From Chloroflexota bacterium (lineage in GTDB: Bacteria; Chloroflexota; Dehalococcoidia; Lucifugimonadales; Lucifugimonadaceae), in assembly GCA_013204555.1 (NCBI GenBank), contig JABMNO010000080.1:62001-126000 (forward strand): a stretch of 64,000 nucleotides of DNA, in the 5' to 3' direction. The stretch's first letter is position 1, and each line of letters begins with the position of its first letter. This document shows positions 54,221 to 62,403 of the stretch, piece by piece. Under the pieces are notes generated by a model. The model had not been told where the DNA came from and did not search any database. It saw nothing but the letters and a program-made list of their open reading frames with translations. The position numbers and the translations under genes are program-made.

Positions 54221-54351
54221 TGTTGCGGTCCTCCGGTGGTCTAATAATCGATGCTAGCACGCCGCGAATAAGCGATCTCGACACGTTTGACCCATAGCGA
54301 TAGGCTTTGGCCTTCATATCGCACTCATCTGGCCCGGAAAAGGAACAAATA

Positions 54352-55422
54352 ATGGCAGCGGACACAATCAAAATTGGACTCGTCGGAGCGGGCGGAAACA
54401 CAAGACTGCGGCATGTGCCAGGCCTCAACGCGCAGGACGGCGTCGAGATCATCTCCGTCGCCAACCGATCGCTTGAATCGAGCCAGCGCGCTGCCGCAGA
54501 GTTCAACATCCCGAATGCTGCCAGCGACTGGGAAGAGGTTGTGTACGATGATGAAGTAGACGCCATCAGCATTGGCACATGGCCTTACCTCCACGCCCCG
54601 GTCACTATCGCAGCGTTGGACGCTGGGAAGCACGTCCTGTGTGAGGCGCGCATGGCGATGAACTCGCTGGAAGCCCACGCCATGCTGGACACGTCCAAGG
54701 CCAACCCGGGCCAAATCGCGCAAATTGTTCCCGCACCTCACACGTTGAGTATCGACGCGACGATCAAGGACATGATTGGTAACGGGTACATTGGCGAGCT
54801 CATCACACTCAACGCGGCCATTGCACAGGGAGCCGGCTACCCGGACTCAAGCACCCCTCTGCACTGGAGGCAGGATCGCGATCTCTCCGGTAACAACATC
54901 ATGGCGATGGGTATCTGGTACGAGGCGATGATGCGTTGGATTGGCCCCGCTCGCACGGTATCAGCGGTTGCGCAGACGGTTGTGAACCATCGCACCAACG
55001 ATGATGGCCATCGCGTGCCTATGACCATTCCAGACCACGTTGATGTTCTCTGTCAGATGGAGGTTGGCGGACAGATGCGCTACTCCCTGTCTAACGTACT
55101 TGGTCACGCCCGCGGGGTGGACATTTTCATCCACGGCACAGAGGGCACGATCCACATCGCAAGTGGCGGCGATGCCGCGACTGGCGGACTCCAGCTATCT
55201 GCAGCCCGACGAGGTGATGGCGAGCTTTCTCCGGTGACTCCCGCCGCAGACAAGATTGGTGGGTGGCGCGTTGAGGAAGAGTTCATCAACGCCATCCGAG
55301 GTATTGAGCCAGTTACACACACCACCTTCTACGATGGTGTGCGCTACATGGAGTGGACAGACGCAGTAACACGGTCCATAAGAACCGGCGAAACGGTAGT
55401 TTTGCCGAATGATGGCGTGTAG
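54352..55422 (+). CDS. Gfo/Idh/MocA family oxidoreductase
   Basis: 356 residues from ATG 54352 with AAAAGGA upstream. Rossmann motif KIGLVGAGGNTRLRHVPGL, then VISIGTWPYLHAPVTIAALDAGKHVLCEARMAMN (in part); the usual EKP motif is replaced by EAR, so the conserved catalytic-region lysine is absent. Substrate-binding domain about 130-330. NAD(P)-linked sugar or inositol oxidation is typical but the missing lysine makes catalysis uncertain. Hairpin at 55435-55461 follows. Confidence 0.85.
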   Translation: MAADTIKIGLVGAGGNTRLRHVPGLNAQDGVEIISVANRSLESSQRAAAEFNIPNAASDWEEVVYDDEVDAISIGTWPYLHAPVTIAALDAGKHVLCEARMAMNSLEAHAMLDTSKANPGQIAQIVPAPHTLSIDATIKDMIGNGYIGELITLNAAIAQGAGYPDSSTPLHWRQDRDLSGNNIMAMGIWYEAMMRWIGPARTVSAVAQTVVNHRTNDDGHRVPMTIPDHVDVLCQMEVGGQMRYSLSNVLGHARGVDIFIHGTEGTIHIASGGDAATGGLQLSAARRGDGELSPVTPAADKIGGWRVEEEFINAIRGIEPVTHTTFYDGVRYMEWTDAVTRSIRTGETVVLPNDGV

Positions 55423-55434
55423 GTCGATAGTTAT

Positions 55435-55461
55435 GCCTCACGCAAATCCGTTGCGTGAGGC
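55435..55461. terminator. Perfect 11-bp hairpin after the Gfo/Idh gene
   Basis: GCCTCACGCAA (55435-55445) and TTGCGTGAGGC (55451-55461) pair over a 5-base loop, 13 bases after the stop. No T-run. Confidence 0.6.
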
Positions 55462-55571
55462 TCGGCCCGTCAGTCACTTGGCTTGCCCGGACTAGCCCTG
55501 GCGATACCGGTCAGGAGCCATCATCTGGCTGATATGGACCAATCTATCGGAACGACGCCGTTGAGTCTGGA

Positions 55572-56435
55572 CTAGCGCCGGCGGCGTGGACGCATGGCCG
55601 GAGCCGGAGCATTTCGCGTAGCGGCCCTTTTGGCCTTTGAAACATACGCGTCCCAAGCGCGGTCCACGGCAACGGTGAGTTCCTCTGTGCTAACGGGACC
55701 CTGAACGGCCTGACGTGTACCCATACTGAACGCGTTGGAGTAGGTGCCTGGATATTCGGGATTCGCGATAGGGATGATGGAGAAATCTTCAGATCCGGGA
55801 TAGCCGGAGATGTCTCGCAGAAGTCTCTGACCGTCACGCGCGATTCCGTGGCCAAGGATCACCATCCGAGGCGGGTCTTCAACGAATTCGCGGCGGGCGG
55901 TTGAGACTGTCGTTATTCTGCGGGGGTGGAACCGGGTGAACTGAAGAACTGAGGAAATGGTTCGGTACTCATCATCATCAGGCTCAAAGACGATTACGCT
56001 GCCTTTGATCTTGACCTGCTGGCGGTTTGGCGCCGGAGCCTGTCCACGTGACGCCGTTGGCACGACTCCACGTGCTCTCAGTGCCATCATTACGGGCAGA
56101 TCAAGATCTTCCACGATAAGCGGCTTCCCAACATATCCAACTACGCCCAGAGCTAATGCTTCACCGTGTTCTTTTGCGGTTTCGCGCTCGGTCAACATGA
56201 TCACGGGCAACTTGGCCGTTGGAGGATTGTTGCGCAGCTTTTGCAGAAGCATCAGGCCATCTACATCTGGAAGTTGACGATCAAGAAGCACAATATCGGG
56301 GTTCATTCGGCTTATCGCCGCCGCCCCCTCCCTACAGTTCTCTGCTGAGGTTACATCGTGCCCCTTGCCCTCAAGGAAACGAGATGCCTCAACGCGCACA
56401 TGTGTGTCGTCGTCAATAACAAGGATGTTCGCCAT
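55572..56435 (-). CDS. Double receiver-domain response regulator, second domain degenerate
   Basis: 287 residues. REC1 (about 1-120) has the acidic pocket IDDD (7-10), phosphoacceptor Asp52 in LLDRQLPDVDG, Thr82 and Lys104. A linker rich in Ala/Pro/Gln leads to REC2-like (about 143-265: GSVIVFEPDDDEYRTISSVLQF), where the acceptor position is in ILGHGIARDG without Asp. No DNA-binding output domain; the tail is RPRRRR, basic. It probably works through protein contacts. No histidine kinase is adjacent. Confidence 0.85.
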   Translation of the reverse strand: MANILVIDDDTHVRVEASRFLEGKGHDVTSAENCREGAAAISRMNPDIVLLDRQLPDVDGLMLLQKLRNNPPTAKLPVIMLTERETAKEHGEALALGVVGYVGKPLIVEDLDLPVMMALRARGVVPTASRGQAPAPNRQQVKIKGSVIVFEPDDDEYRTISSVLQFTRFHPRRITTVSTARREFVEDPPRMVILGHGIARDGQRLLRDISGYPGSEDFSIIPIANPEYPGTYSNAFSMGTRQAVQGPVSTEELTVAVDRAWDAYVSKAKRAATRNAPAPAMRPRRRR

Positions 56436-56800
56436 GTCAGTCCAGTTTCGGCGCTATGTCCTATCGCCCAGATAAATGTCTGAGCAAAATCAGCCTATGT
56501 CACTCGCCGGGTCCTAATAAGCGACCAAGGGCGAAACTACGATGGGTGAAAATACCCAAAACGTCTCATGTTTTGATCCGTCGTCGCACGACAATCGCAA
56601 TAGTCCCTTTGGTCGGGGACTTGAAATTTGATCGGGCGTCTGCCGCCTCCGTTGCATATCGCTATGCCTCAATGCGACACGCCGCTCTATGAGATACAAC
56701 GGCAACACCGTATAACTCGTCGATATATCGGTGTTCTGAGCCAATAATGTGATGCCATGGGCTGGTTTGAAACCTGCCAATATCCATTGAGGGAAAATAT
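56436..56800. other. Divergent intergenic region, no gene seen
   Basis: 365 bases between the receiver gene (minus) and radC (plus). It holds a 6-bp hairpin AGTCCC/GGGACT (56602-56621) and presumably both promoters. No coding or RNA signal was recognised. Confidence 0.5.
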
Positions 56801-57541
56801 ATGACAGCAGTGACGATGGTCGCAGAGGAGTACCGGCACGGGCCTCCGCCAAAGGCACCAGCAATGCGCGATATGCCGATGCGGGACCGTCCTCGTGAAC
56901 GGCTTAAAGAGCAGGGGGCTGAAGCCCTCACCAACGCTGAATTGATGGCAATCCTCATCAGGACAGGCCTCGAAGGGGAGAACGCTCTTGCAATGGCAAC
57001 TCGAATTCTTTCGAAATACGATGGATTGCCCGGAATGTCGCGCATCGGTTATCCGGAGCTCATCTCAGAGCGCGGGCTATCGCACGCCAAGGCCTGCCAA
57101 ATGTTGGCGGGTATTGAACTGGGCAAACGGGTATCTTCTGTACGTAACGACGATCAGGCGGCAATCGAAACTCCGGAGGACATCGCAAGTCTCTTGATGG
57201 CGGAGATGAGCGGTCTGGAGCGGGAGCATCTCCGGATTATCCTGCTGAACACAAAGAACCGAGTTGTCCTCATCCACAACCTCTACGTGGGTAGCGTCAA
57301 TGCAGCGCTGGTGAGGCCAGCGGAGGTATTTGCCGAGGCTGTGCGTTGGACCTGCCCGGCCATCGCGATAGTCCATAATCACCCCTCAGGAGACCCATAT
57401 CCGAGTGACGAGGATGTAGCGATGACGGAGCGTTTGATTGAAGCTGGCGAAATCCTTGATATCGAAGTTGTAGACCACGTTGTTATCGGCCGCCAGAAGT
57501 TTGTCAGTATGCGCGAAGCGGGTCTGGCCTTCCGAAAGTAG
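56801..57541 (+). CDS. radC: RadC family protein (JAMM domain)
   Basis: 246 residues. Helix-hairpin-helix part (about 25-105: RDRPRERLKEQGAEALTNAELMAILIRTG, in part) and the JAMM domain with HNHPSGDPYPSDED metal motif and preceding LVRPAEVFAEAVR. Despite its name its biochemical role is unsettled. Full length, no distortions. The 35-residue membrane peptide gene follows 90 bases downstream. Confidence 0.93.
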   Translation: MTAVTMVAEEYRHGPPPKAPAMRDMPMRDRPRERLKEQGAEALTNAELMAILIRTGLEGENALAMATRILSKYDGLPGMSRIGYPELISERGLSHAKACQMLAGIELGKRVSSVRNDDQAAIETPEDIASLLMAEMSGLEREHLRIILLNTKNRVVLIHNLYVGSVNAALVRPAEVFAEAVRWTCPAIAIVHNHPSGDPYPSDEDVAMTERLIEAGEILDIEVVDHVVIGRQKFVSMREAGLAFRK

Positions 57542-57631
57542 AGGAACTGCGGAAAGTGGGGATTCTCATTCTGCTCGCGATTGGAGAGAATAGGGTCGCA
57601 GCACAACAACGCCAAGATATTGGGAGCAACT

Positions 57632-57739
57632 ATGGGTTCTAACTGGACCGGAAAAGACACAGCCCTTTCGCTGACCATGCTGGTCATGGTGGCGATTATC
57701 GTTATCGGCCTCATAGTTATTGTGAAGGAGACCGTCTAG
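57632..57739 (+). CDS. 35-residue single-helix membrane peptide
   Basis: ATG 57632 preceded by GGGAG at 57621-57625. The peptide is MGSNWTGKDTALSLT followed by a hydrophobic helix (about 16-31) and a KETV end. The clean ribosome site, typical transmembrane length and charged flanks support a real small gene. No family recognised. Confidence 0.55.
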   Translation: MGSNWTGKDTALSLTMLVMVAIIVIGLIVIVKETV

Positions 57740-58120
57740 GCGGCTGGTGACGCCGAAGGGCGGCGTGCCGTTGACTCAGGATGGTTTCCCTCATCTTCCT
57801 GACGTGGTTGTCATTCGCCCGGTAGTTGTGGGGCTTGCCCCACCAAGCGCCTCAATCAACGCGGAGCGCCGATGTCAGATGAGTGTTTGGCCGGGCACTT
57901 TGACGGGTTCAGTGGCGTCAAGCCCGGCTCCGCGGGAGTGACAAAACCGAAGGATCCGAGAGTGGCGAGCACTCAACGGCTCTATGACGCGTCCTCGCTC
58001 AACCATCGCTGAGATTCTTCGACTCCGTCGCGACTACCGTTGGGACTCCGCTCAGAACGACGCGGTTTGGGCGTGTGCCGAAGTCAAGAGTGTCGGGGCA
58101 AATTTGAGCGAAAAAATCCC
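57740..58120. repeat. Repeat-rich intergenic region
   Basis: 381 bases without a gene. It contains a perfect palindrome GTGGGGC-TT-GCCCCAC (57828-57843), CCCGGCTCCGCGGGAGTGAC at 57923-57942, and at 58011-58062 a sequence GAGATTCTTCGACTCCG...ACTCCGCTCAGAACGACG that resembles dispersed intergenic repeats seen in other bacterial genomes. The motif ACTCCG occurs twice within it. Confidence 0.5.
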
Positions 58121-58759
58121 CTACTTATTCTCCCCAGGTACGGGCCATGGGCAGGTTGATCGGAATATCTTTTTGAAGACGCCCAGGTCCCTTTCAGCGC
58201 ACGGCTCGGCAGGGTCAAATAATCTCGGCAGGCGCACATCTGACTCAAACTGTTCGAAGTATGTTGCGACCTGAAGAGGCTCGCCGGATATAGCGTCCAG
58301 TACCACCACGATGTTGTCGAAGTTGACTACTGAGTCACCAAGGAGCGGGGTGCTCCATTCACCGTTCATGGATATGACCCACGTGACGGCGGTAGGACTT
58401 ATATCAGGAGTCCCCGCAAATGCCCTTGCCTGATCTCCGGCAAGAGTTGAGTATTCTCCAAAACTGATTCGTCGCGCCAGCCAGGCTTCTGGCGCGTCAA
58501 CCAGGCCCAGTTTTTGGGCTTCTTGAAACGCAATCTCGATGGCCCGTTGTTCTGTAACGACAGTATCCGCCTGATCAAAGTCGGTGGCGTCAATGCGATC
58601 AGTTGTGCCTGCTCTTACCAGGATGAGGGCGCCAGCAATGACTGCTATGACCACGCCAATTGCCTGAACACGTCTCTTGTCCAGGTACATCTGCTGACGC
58701 AGCAATACTCGCAAAAATTCCGTATCGAAATTCGCGAGTAATCTGATCAGCCTGGCCAT
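58121..58759 (-). CDS. Hypothetical single-pass membrane protein
   Basis: 212 residues. A short cytoplasmic part, one membrane helix (about 33-50: AIGVVIAVIAGALILV) and an extracytoplasmic domain of mixed strands and helices (PEAWLARRISFGEYSTLAGD; VTWVISMNGEWSTPL; VVLDAISGEPLQVATYF). The last of these looks like a PepSY-type strand pair but the match is weak. It ends with two cysteines near the C-terminus. Function unknown. Divergent from pxpA. Confidence 0.6.
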   Translation of the reverse strand: MARLIRLLANFDTEFLRVLLRQQMYLDKRRVQAIGVVIAVIAGALILVRAGTTDRIDATDFDQADTVVTEQRAIEIAFQEAQKLGLVDAPEAWLARRISFGEYSTLAGDQARAFAGTPDISPTAVTWVISMNGEWSTPLLGDSVVNFDNIVVVLDAISGEPLQVATYFEQFESDVRLPRLFDPAEPCAERDLGVFKKIFRSTCPWPVPGENK

Positions 58760-58859
58760 TCGGCGAGTCTATCTCAGCACTCCGCTGTGCTACTCTGCGA
58801 ACACGGTGCCAGATTGAGTAATCTCCCGAATTGTTTGGACTTATGGTCGGAGGAGAAAT

Positions 58860-59642
58860 GTGACAGAGGCGCAGCCAACCGGCGTAATCGACTTCAACTG
58901 CGATATGGGGGAGTCGTTTGGCGCGTATGAGATGAAACTGGACAAAGAGATCATCAAGTACGTCTCGTCCATCAACATCGCCACAGGATTCCACGCGGGC
59001 GACCCAAATTGGATGAGGGCGTCGGTAGAGCTTGCGGCTGCGCATGGCGTGGCGGTGGGAGCCCATCCGGCCTACCCGGATCTGGCAGGATTTGGCCGTC
59101 GAGCAATGAGTCTCAATCCCTCGGAAGTCAAAAACGCCGTTGCATATCAGGTGGGAGCGCTGTCCGCATTTACCGGCCGCGGTGGGCTGCAGCACGTGAA
59201 GCCGCATGGTGCCATGTACAACCGAGCAGTAGTGGACGCCGAAGAAGCGGGCGCGATTATTGACGCTGTTCACGAGTTCGATCCATCGTTAATTCACGTA
59301 GTGCTCGCTGGTTCGAAGTGGGAGGAACTGGCTTTGGGAGCGGGGGTCCGTGTGGCAAGAGAGGCGTACTCTGACCGCGCTATCACGCCGGAGGGCACAC
59401 TCGTCCCACGCTCGGAGCCGGGTGCTGTGATTCATGATCCAGATGAGGTGGTGGCGCGTGTGGTGAAGATTGCGACTCAGGGCAAGGTCACCGCGGTCAA
59501 TGGCGATGAGATTCCGTTCGTTGCCGACACCATTTGCCTGCATGGCGATAACCCGGGTGCTGTGGAGATTGCCATCAAAGTCCGTCAGGCTCTCGACGCT
59601 GAAGGCGTTGAGGTGAAGCCGATGTCGGAGATCGTCGCCTGA
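58860..59642 (+). CDS. pxpA: 5-oxoprolinase subunit A (LamB/YcsF family)
   Basis: 260 residues from GTG 58860 with GGAGGAG upstream. Family motif FNCDMGESFGAYEM at about 11-24, NIATGFHAGDPNWM, VGAHPAYPDLAGFGRR and HVKPHGAMYN. With PxpB and PxpC it forms the ATP-dependent prokaryotic 5-oxoprolinase (5-oxoproline to glutamate) in species tested. First gene of pxpA-pxpB-pxpC-oadG-BCCP-oadB. Confidence 0.94.
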   Translation: MTEAQPTGVIDFNCDMGESFGAYEMKLDKEIIKYVSSINIATGFHAGDPNWMRASVELAAAHGVAVGAHPAYPDLAGFGRRAMSLNPSEVKNAVAYQVGALSAFTGRGGLQHVKPHGAMYNRAVVDAEEAGAIIDAVHEFDPSLIHVVLAGSKWEELALGAGVRVAREAYSDRAITPEGTLVPRSEPGAVIHDPDEVVARVVKIATQGKVTAVNGDEIPFVADTICLHGDNPGAVEIAIKVRQALDAEGVEVKPMSEIVA

Positions 59643-59646
59643 TCTG

Positions 59647-60384
59647 ATGCCTGACTACCCGCGCATCCTCAATGCGGGAGACTCAGCGCTGGTCGTTGAG
59701 TTCGGTGACGCTGTGGATGCAGACATTAACCAGTCTGTTTACGATTTCACCGCTGCGCTTGAATTGGACTCAACGTTTGGCGTCGGGGAGATCATCCCAA
59801 CGTACCGCTCAGCGCTGGTCAATTTCGACCCACTGGTAATCAGTCATGTCGATGTGGAGTCGGCGATTAGTCGGGCGATTTCGCGCTCAAGCGCAACCGA
59901 TACGGATGAGAGGCAGCCCCTTATATTCACGCTGCCTGTTCAGTATGGCGGTGAGGGAGGTCCAGATCTGGAGCGGGTGGCGGAGCACAACAACGTCACT
60001 CCGGACGAGGTGGTGCGCATTCACACTTCCGGCGTCTACCGCGTCTTCATGCTGGGCTTCCTGCCAGGATTTCCGTACCTTGGCGGTATGGACGAACGCA
60101 TTGCCACGCCGCGACTCGCAACTCCGCGAATAAGTGTGCCAGCAGGCGCGGTGGGCATCGCTGAATCGCAAACCGGCGTGTATCCCATGGAGTCTCCGGG
60201 CGGTTGGAATTTGATCGGCCTCACGCCGGTTCAATTCTTTGATCCCAATGTTTCCCCACCGGTACCAATTCAGCCCGGCAGTTTCATCAGGTTCGAGTCG
60301 AAGACGGCGGATGAGATCGAGAAAATCAAAACGCAGATCACCGCGGGTGAGTATGTGATTCCCGCAGACGGGCCGTCCGCGTGA
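59647..60384 (+). CDS. pxpB: 5-oxoprolinase subunit B (KipI family)
   Basis: 245 residues, 4 bases after pxpA. KipI-type start NAGDSALVVEFGDAVDADIN, then LPVQYGGEGGPDLERVAEH, GFLPGFPYLGGMDERIATPRL and VGIAESQTGVYPMESPGGWNLIG (each in part). Homologous to one half of the carboxyltransferase domain of urea carboxylase. GTGA overlap with pxpC. Confidence 0.94.
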   Translation: MPDYPRILNAGDSALVVEFGDAVDADINQSVYDFTAALELDSTFGVGEIIPTYRSALVNFDPLVISHVDVESAISRAISRSSATDTDERQPLIFTLPVQYGGEGGPDLERVAEHNNVTPDEVVRIHTSGVYRVFMLGFLPGFPYLGGMDERIATPRLATPRISVPAGAVGIAESQTGVYPMESPGGWNLIGLTPVQFFDPNVSPPVPIQPGSFIRFESKTADEIEKIKTQITAGEYVIPADGPSA

Positions 60385-61475
60385 CGAACAGCGTGCTGCG
60401 CATTGAGTCGCCGGGACTCATGAGCACAATCCAGGATCTGGGGCGATTCGGATACCAGCGGTACGGCATCTCCACGTCTGGCGCGGGCGATCGTGATTCC
60501 CTTCGGCTGGGAAACCTTCTGCTGGGCAACGAGTTCGGTGATGCGGCAGTTGAAATCACGTTTGGCGGGTTTGCCGCGGGTTTCACGGCCACCACCGCAT
60601 TCGTGATCAGCGGCGCCGATCTGAACCCGACACTGAACGGAACGCCAGTCGCACTGAACACAATCTATCTGGCTGCCAAGGATGATCACATCGCGATGTC
60701 GGCCCCCAACACGGGCTTTCGCTCCTATATGCACTTGCCTGGCGGTGTTGATTGCGATGAAGTCCTCGGTTCATATTCGACGTACCGGCCCGCTCGCATT
60801 GGCGGCATTGATGGAAGAGCGTTGAGGGTGGGTGATGAGCTGTCAGCACTGGAGCCTGGCCGTGATGTTCCATCTGGAGTCACTCTCAATTTCCCCGCCT
60901 CAGAATCCATTCAAAGTCCACAGTCTGTGCGGGTTGTGATGGGACCGCAGGATGACCACTTCACCGCGGCCGGAGTACAGACGTTGCTGGGTGAGGTTTT
61001 CACCGTGACTGATCGTTCAAGCCGGCAGGGCGTACGGCTGGACGGTCCAGATATTGAGGCAGTTAACGATAGCTATGACATCGTCTCAGACGCTGTGGTC
61101 ACAGGCAGCATTCAGATACCGGGTGATCGCAAGCCAATCATCCTCATGTCGGACCGGCAGACTACTGGCGGATACCCCAAGATCGCTGTCATTGCTACGG
61201 TAGACCTTCCCCTCATCGCCCAGTCCGCCCCCGGCGCACAGATCCAGTTCACTGCGATCGACCGAGAAGAAGCGGTTGCACTGCTACGAAAGCGGGAGTC
61301 ATTAATCACGAGCGCCACTCTGATCTCTTCCGATGTGCGGGAGTTTGAGTTGTTGGTGGACTCAGATTTGCACCGCGTTCATGCGCCGCTCCTGGCCGGG
61401 GAACAATCAATGGAGCGATTTCAGATTGAGTTGGATGGCATTCGGCACACCGTGGCGATTGAAGATATCGAATAA
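60381..61475 (+). CDS. pxpC: 5-oxoprolinase subunit C (KipA, biotin-dependent carboxyltransferase family)
   Basis: 364 residues from GTG 60381. IESPGLMSTIQDLGRFGYQRYGIS, GNLLLGNEFGDAAVEITFGG, VVMGPQDDHFT, SRQGVRLDGP and ILMSDRQTTGGYPKIAVI (each in part). This family is the other half of the urea carboxylase carboxyltransferase domain. It ends about 80 bases before the OadG-like protein. Confidence 0.94.
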   Translation: MTNSVLRIESPGLMSTIQDLGRFGYQRYGISTSGAGDRDSLRLGNLLLGNEFGDAAVEITFGGFAAGFTATTAFVISGADLNPTLNGTPVALNTIYLAAKDDHIAMSAPNTGFRSYMHLPGGVDCDEVLGSYSTYRPARIGGIDGRALRVGDELSALEPGRDVPSGVTLNFPASESIQSPQSVRVVMGPQDDHFTAAGVQTLLGEVFTVTDRSSRQGVRLDGPDIEAVNDSYDIVSDAVVTGSIQIPGDRKPIILMSDRQTTGGYPKIAVIATVDLPLIAQSAPGAQIQFTAIDREEAVALLRKRESLITSATLISSDVREFELLVDSDLHRVHAPLLAGEQSMERFQIELDGIRHTVAIEDIE

Positions 61476-61600
61476 ACGGGTCTGGGCGCTGCTATCATTT
61501 CTTTCTTGCGCGCACTCGATATCCAACCCGGCATTTTGACTGAGGAGCCAAAACCACGTCTGACTCAGAAACCCTCATAGACGCCCTAATTGTCACTGGC

Positions 61601-61951
61601 GTGGGAATGGGCGTCGTATTCGTGGTCCTCGTGGCCCTGATGATTCTTGCAATGCTGATGGGTGGCGCTGACAACTCGGACAAAGTTCGCAGCCTTCTTG
61701 ATCGACTGACCGGCAACGATACGATGCCGGCGAAAGTTGACGCGGCACCGGCAACGACCCCCACCGGGCAAGTGGCATCAGCCGGCCTCAACGGCAAGCA
61801 GGTGGCCGCCATCGCTCTTGGAATCGCACTCTCCCGCACCCGGTCCGCGGCAACTTTACCGCCGATGCGCGGCGCTACCGCGCCCGCATCTAGTTGGCTC
61901 TCCGATGGACGCAGACGAAGCATGGACCGTCCGTCCAGGGTCTCAAGATGA
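61601..61951 (+). CDS. oadG: OadG-like gamma subunit of a sodium-pumping decarboxylase
   Basis: 116 residues from GTG 61601, but the frame is open from 61544 and the codons before GTG encode DSETLIDALIVTGVGMGVVF, the family's usual N-terminal helix start, so the true start may be the ACG at 61556 after GAGGAG. One membrane helix (MGVVFVVLVALMILAML), then a Pro/Ala/Thr-rich linker and a C-terminal IAALGIALSRTRSA-type segment. Gamma subunits anchor the complex and bind the carrier. Its stop overlaps the carrier start (ATGA). Confidence 0.8.
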   Translation: MGMGVVFVVLVALMILAMLMGGADNSDKVRSLLDRLTGNDTMPAKVDAAPATTPTGQVASAGLNGKQVAAIALGIALSRTRSAATLPPMRGATAPASSWLSDGRRRSMDRPSRVSR

Positions 61952-62394
61952 CGCAACGCTTCAAGCTGACCGTTGATGGCGTCGAGTACGACGTGGAAGT
62001 TGGCGACACCGCAACGTCTCCGGTGGACGTGACGGTTGACGGCACCACATATTCCGTGGCGTTGCCGGCTGACTCAAACCGATCATCGGCCGCACCGGCC
62101 AGCCCGTCTCAACCCGCACCGGCAAGGCCAAGAGCGCCGTCGGCAGCCACCGCCGCTCCATCTGTAGCACGGTCAGGTTCGCCGGGGGCGATCAACGCGC
62201 CAATTCCTGGACGGATCATCAGCGTGCTGGTGAACGTTGGGGACTCTGTGACTTCGGGACAGGGCGTCATCATGATGGAGTCGATGAAGATGGAGCAGAC
62301 TATAACGTCGGCTTTAGACGGGACCGTAGCCGCGATTCTCGTTTCGCCAGGTGATGCCGTCGCCCACGGCCAGGCCATGGTCGAGCTGAGTTAG
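61948..62394 (+). CDS. Biotin/lipoyl carrier protein (biotin carboxyl carrier)
   Basis: 148 residues from ATG 61948, overlapping oadG by ATGA. N-terminal strand part KLTVDGVEYDVEVGD, a Pro/Ala/Ser linker (about 50-85), then the biotinyl domain with Lys114 in MESMKMEQ, the standard biotinylation site, and GDAVAHGQAMVELS at the end. It resembles the separate biotin carriers (MmdC type) of sodium-translocating decarboxylases. No biotin carboxylase gene is nearby. Confidence 0.92.
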   Translation: MTQRFKLTVDGVEYDVEVGDTATSPVDVTVDGTTYSVALPADSNRSSAAPASPSQPAPARPRAPSAATAAPSVARSGSPGAINAPIPGRIISVLVNVGDSVTSGQGVIMMESMKMEQTITSALDGTVAAILVSPGDAVAHGQAMVELS

Positions 62395-62403
62395 GCCCGA
62401 ACC

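Noticed and set aside
57747-57941. Small plus-strand open frame of 64 codons
   Set aside because: It coincides with palindromic intergenic repeats and has no ribosome site or domain.
58860-61475. PxpABC as a plain 5-oxoprolinase with unrelated downstream genes
   Set aside because: Kept as the default for each subunit, but the tight operon with carrier, OadG and OadB and the absence of a usual carboxyltransferase make an unrelated neighbourhood less likely; see findings.
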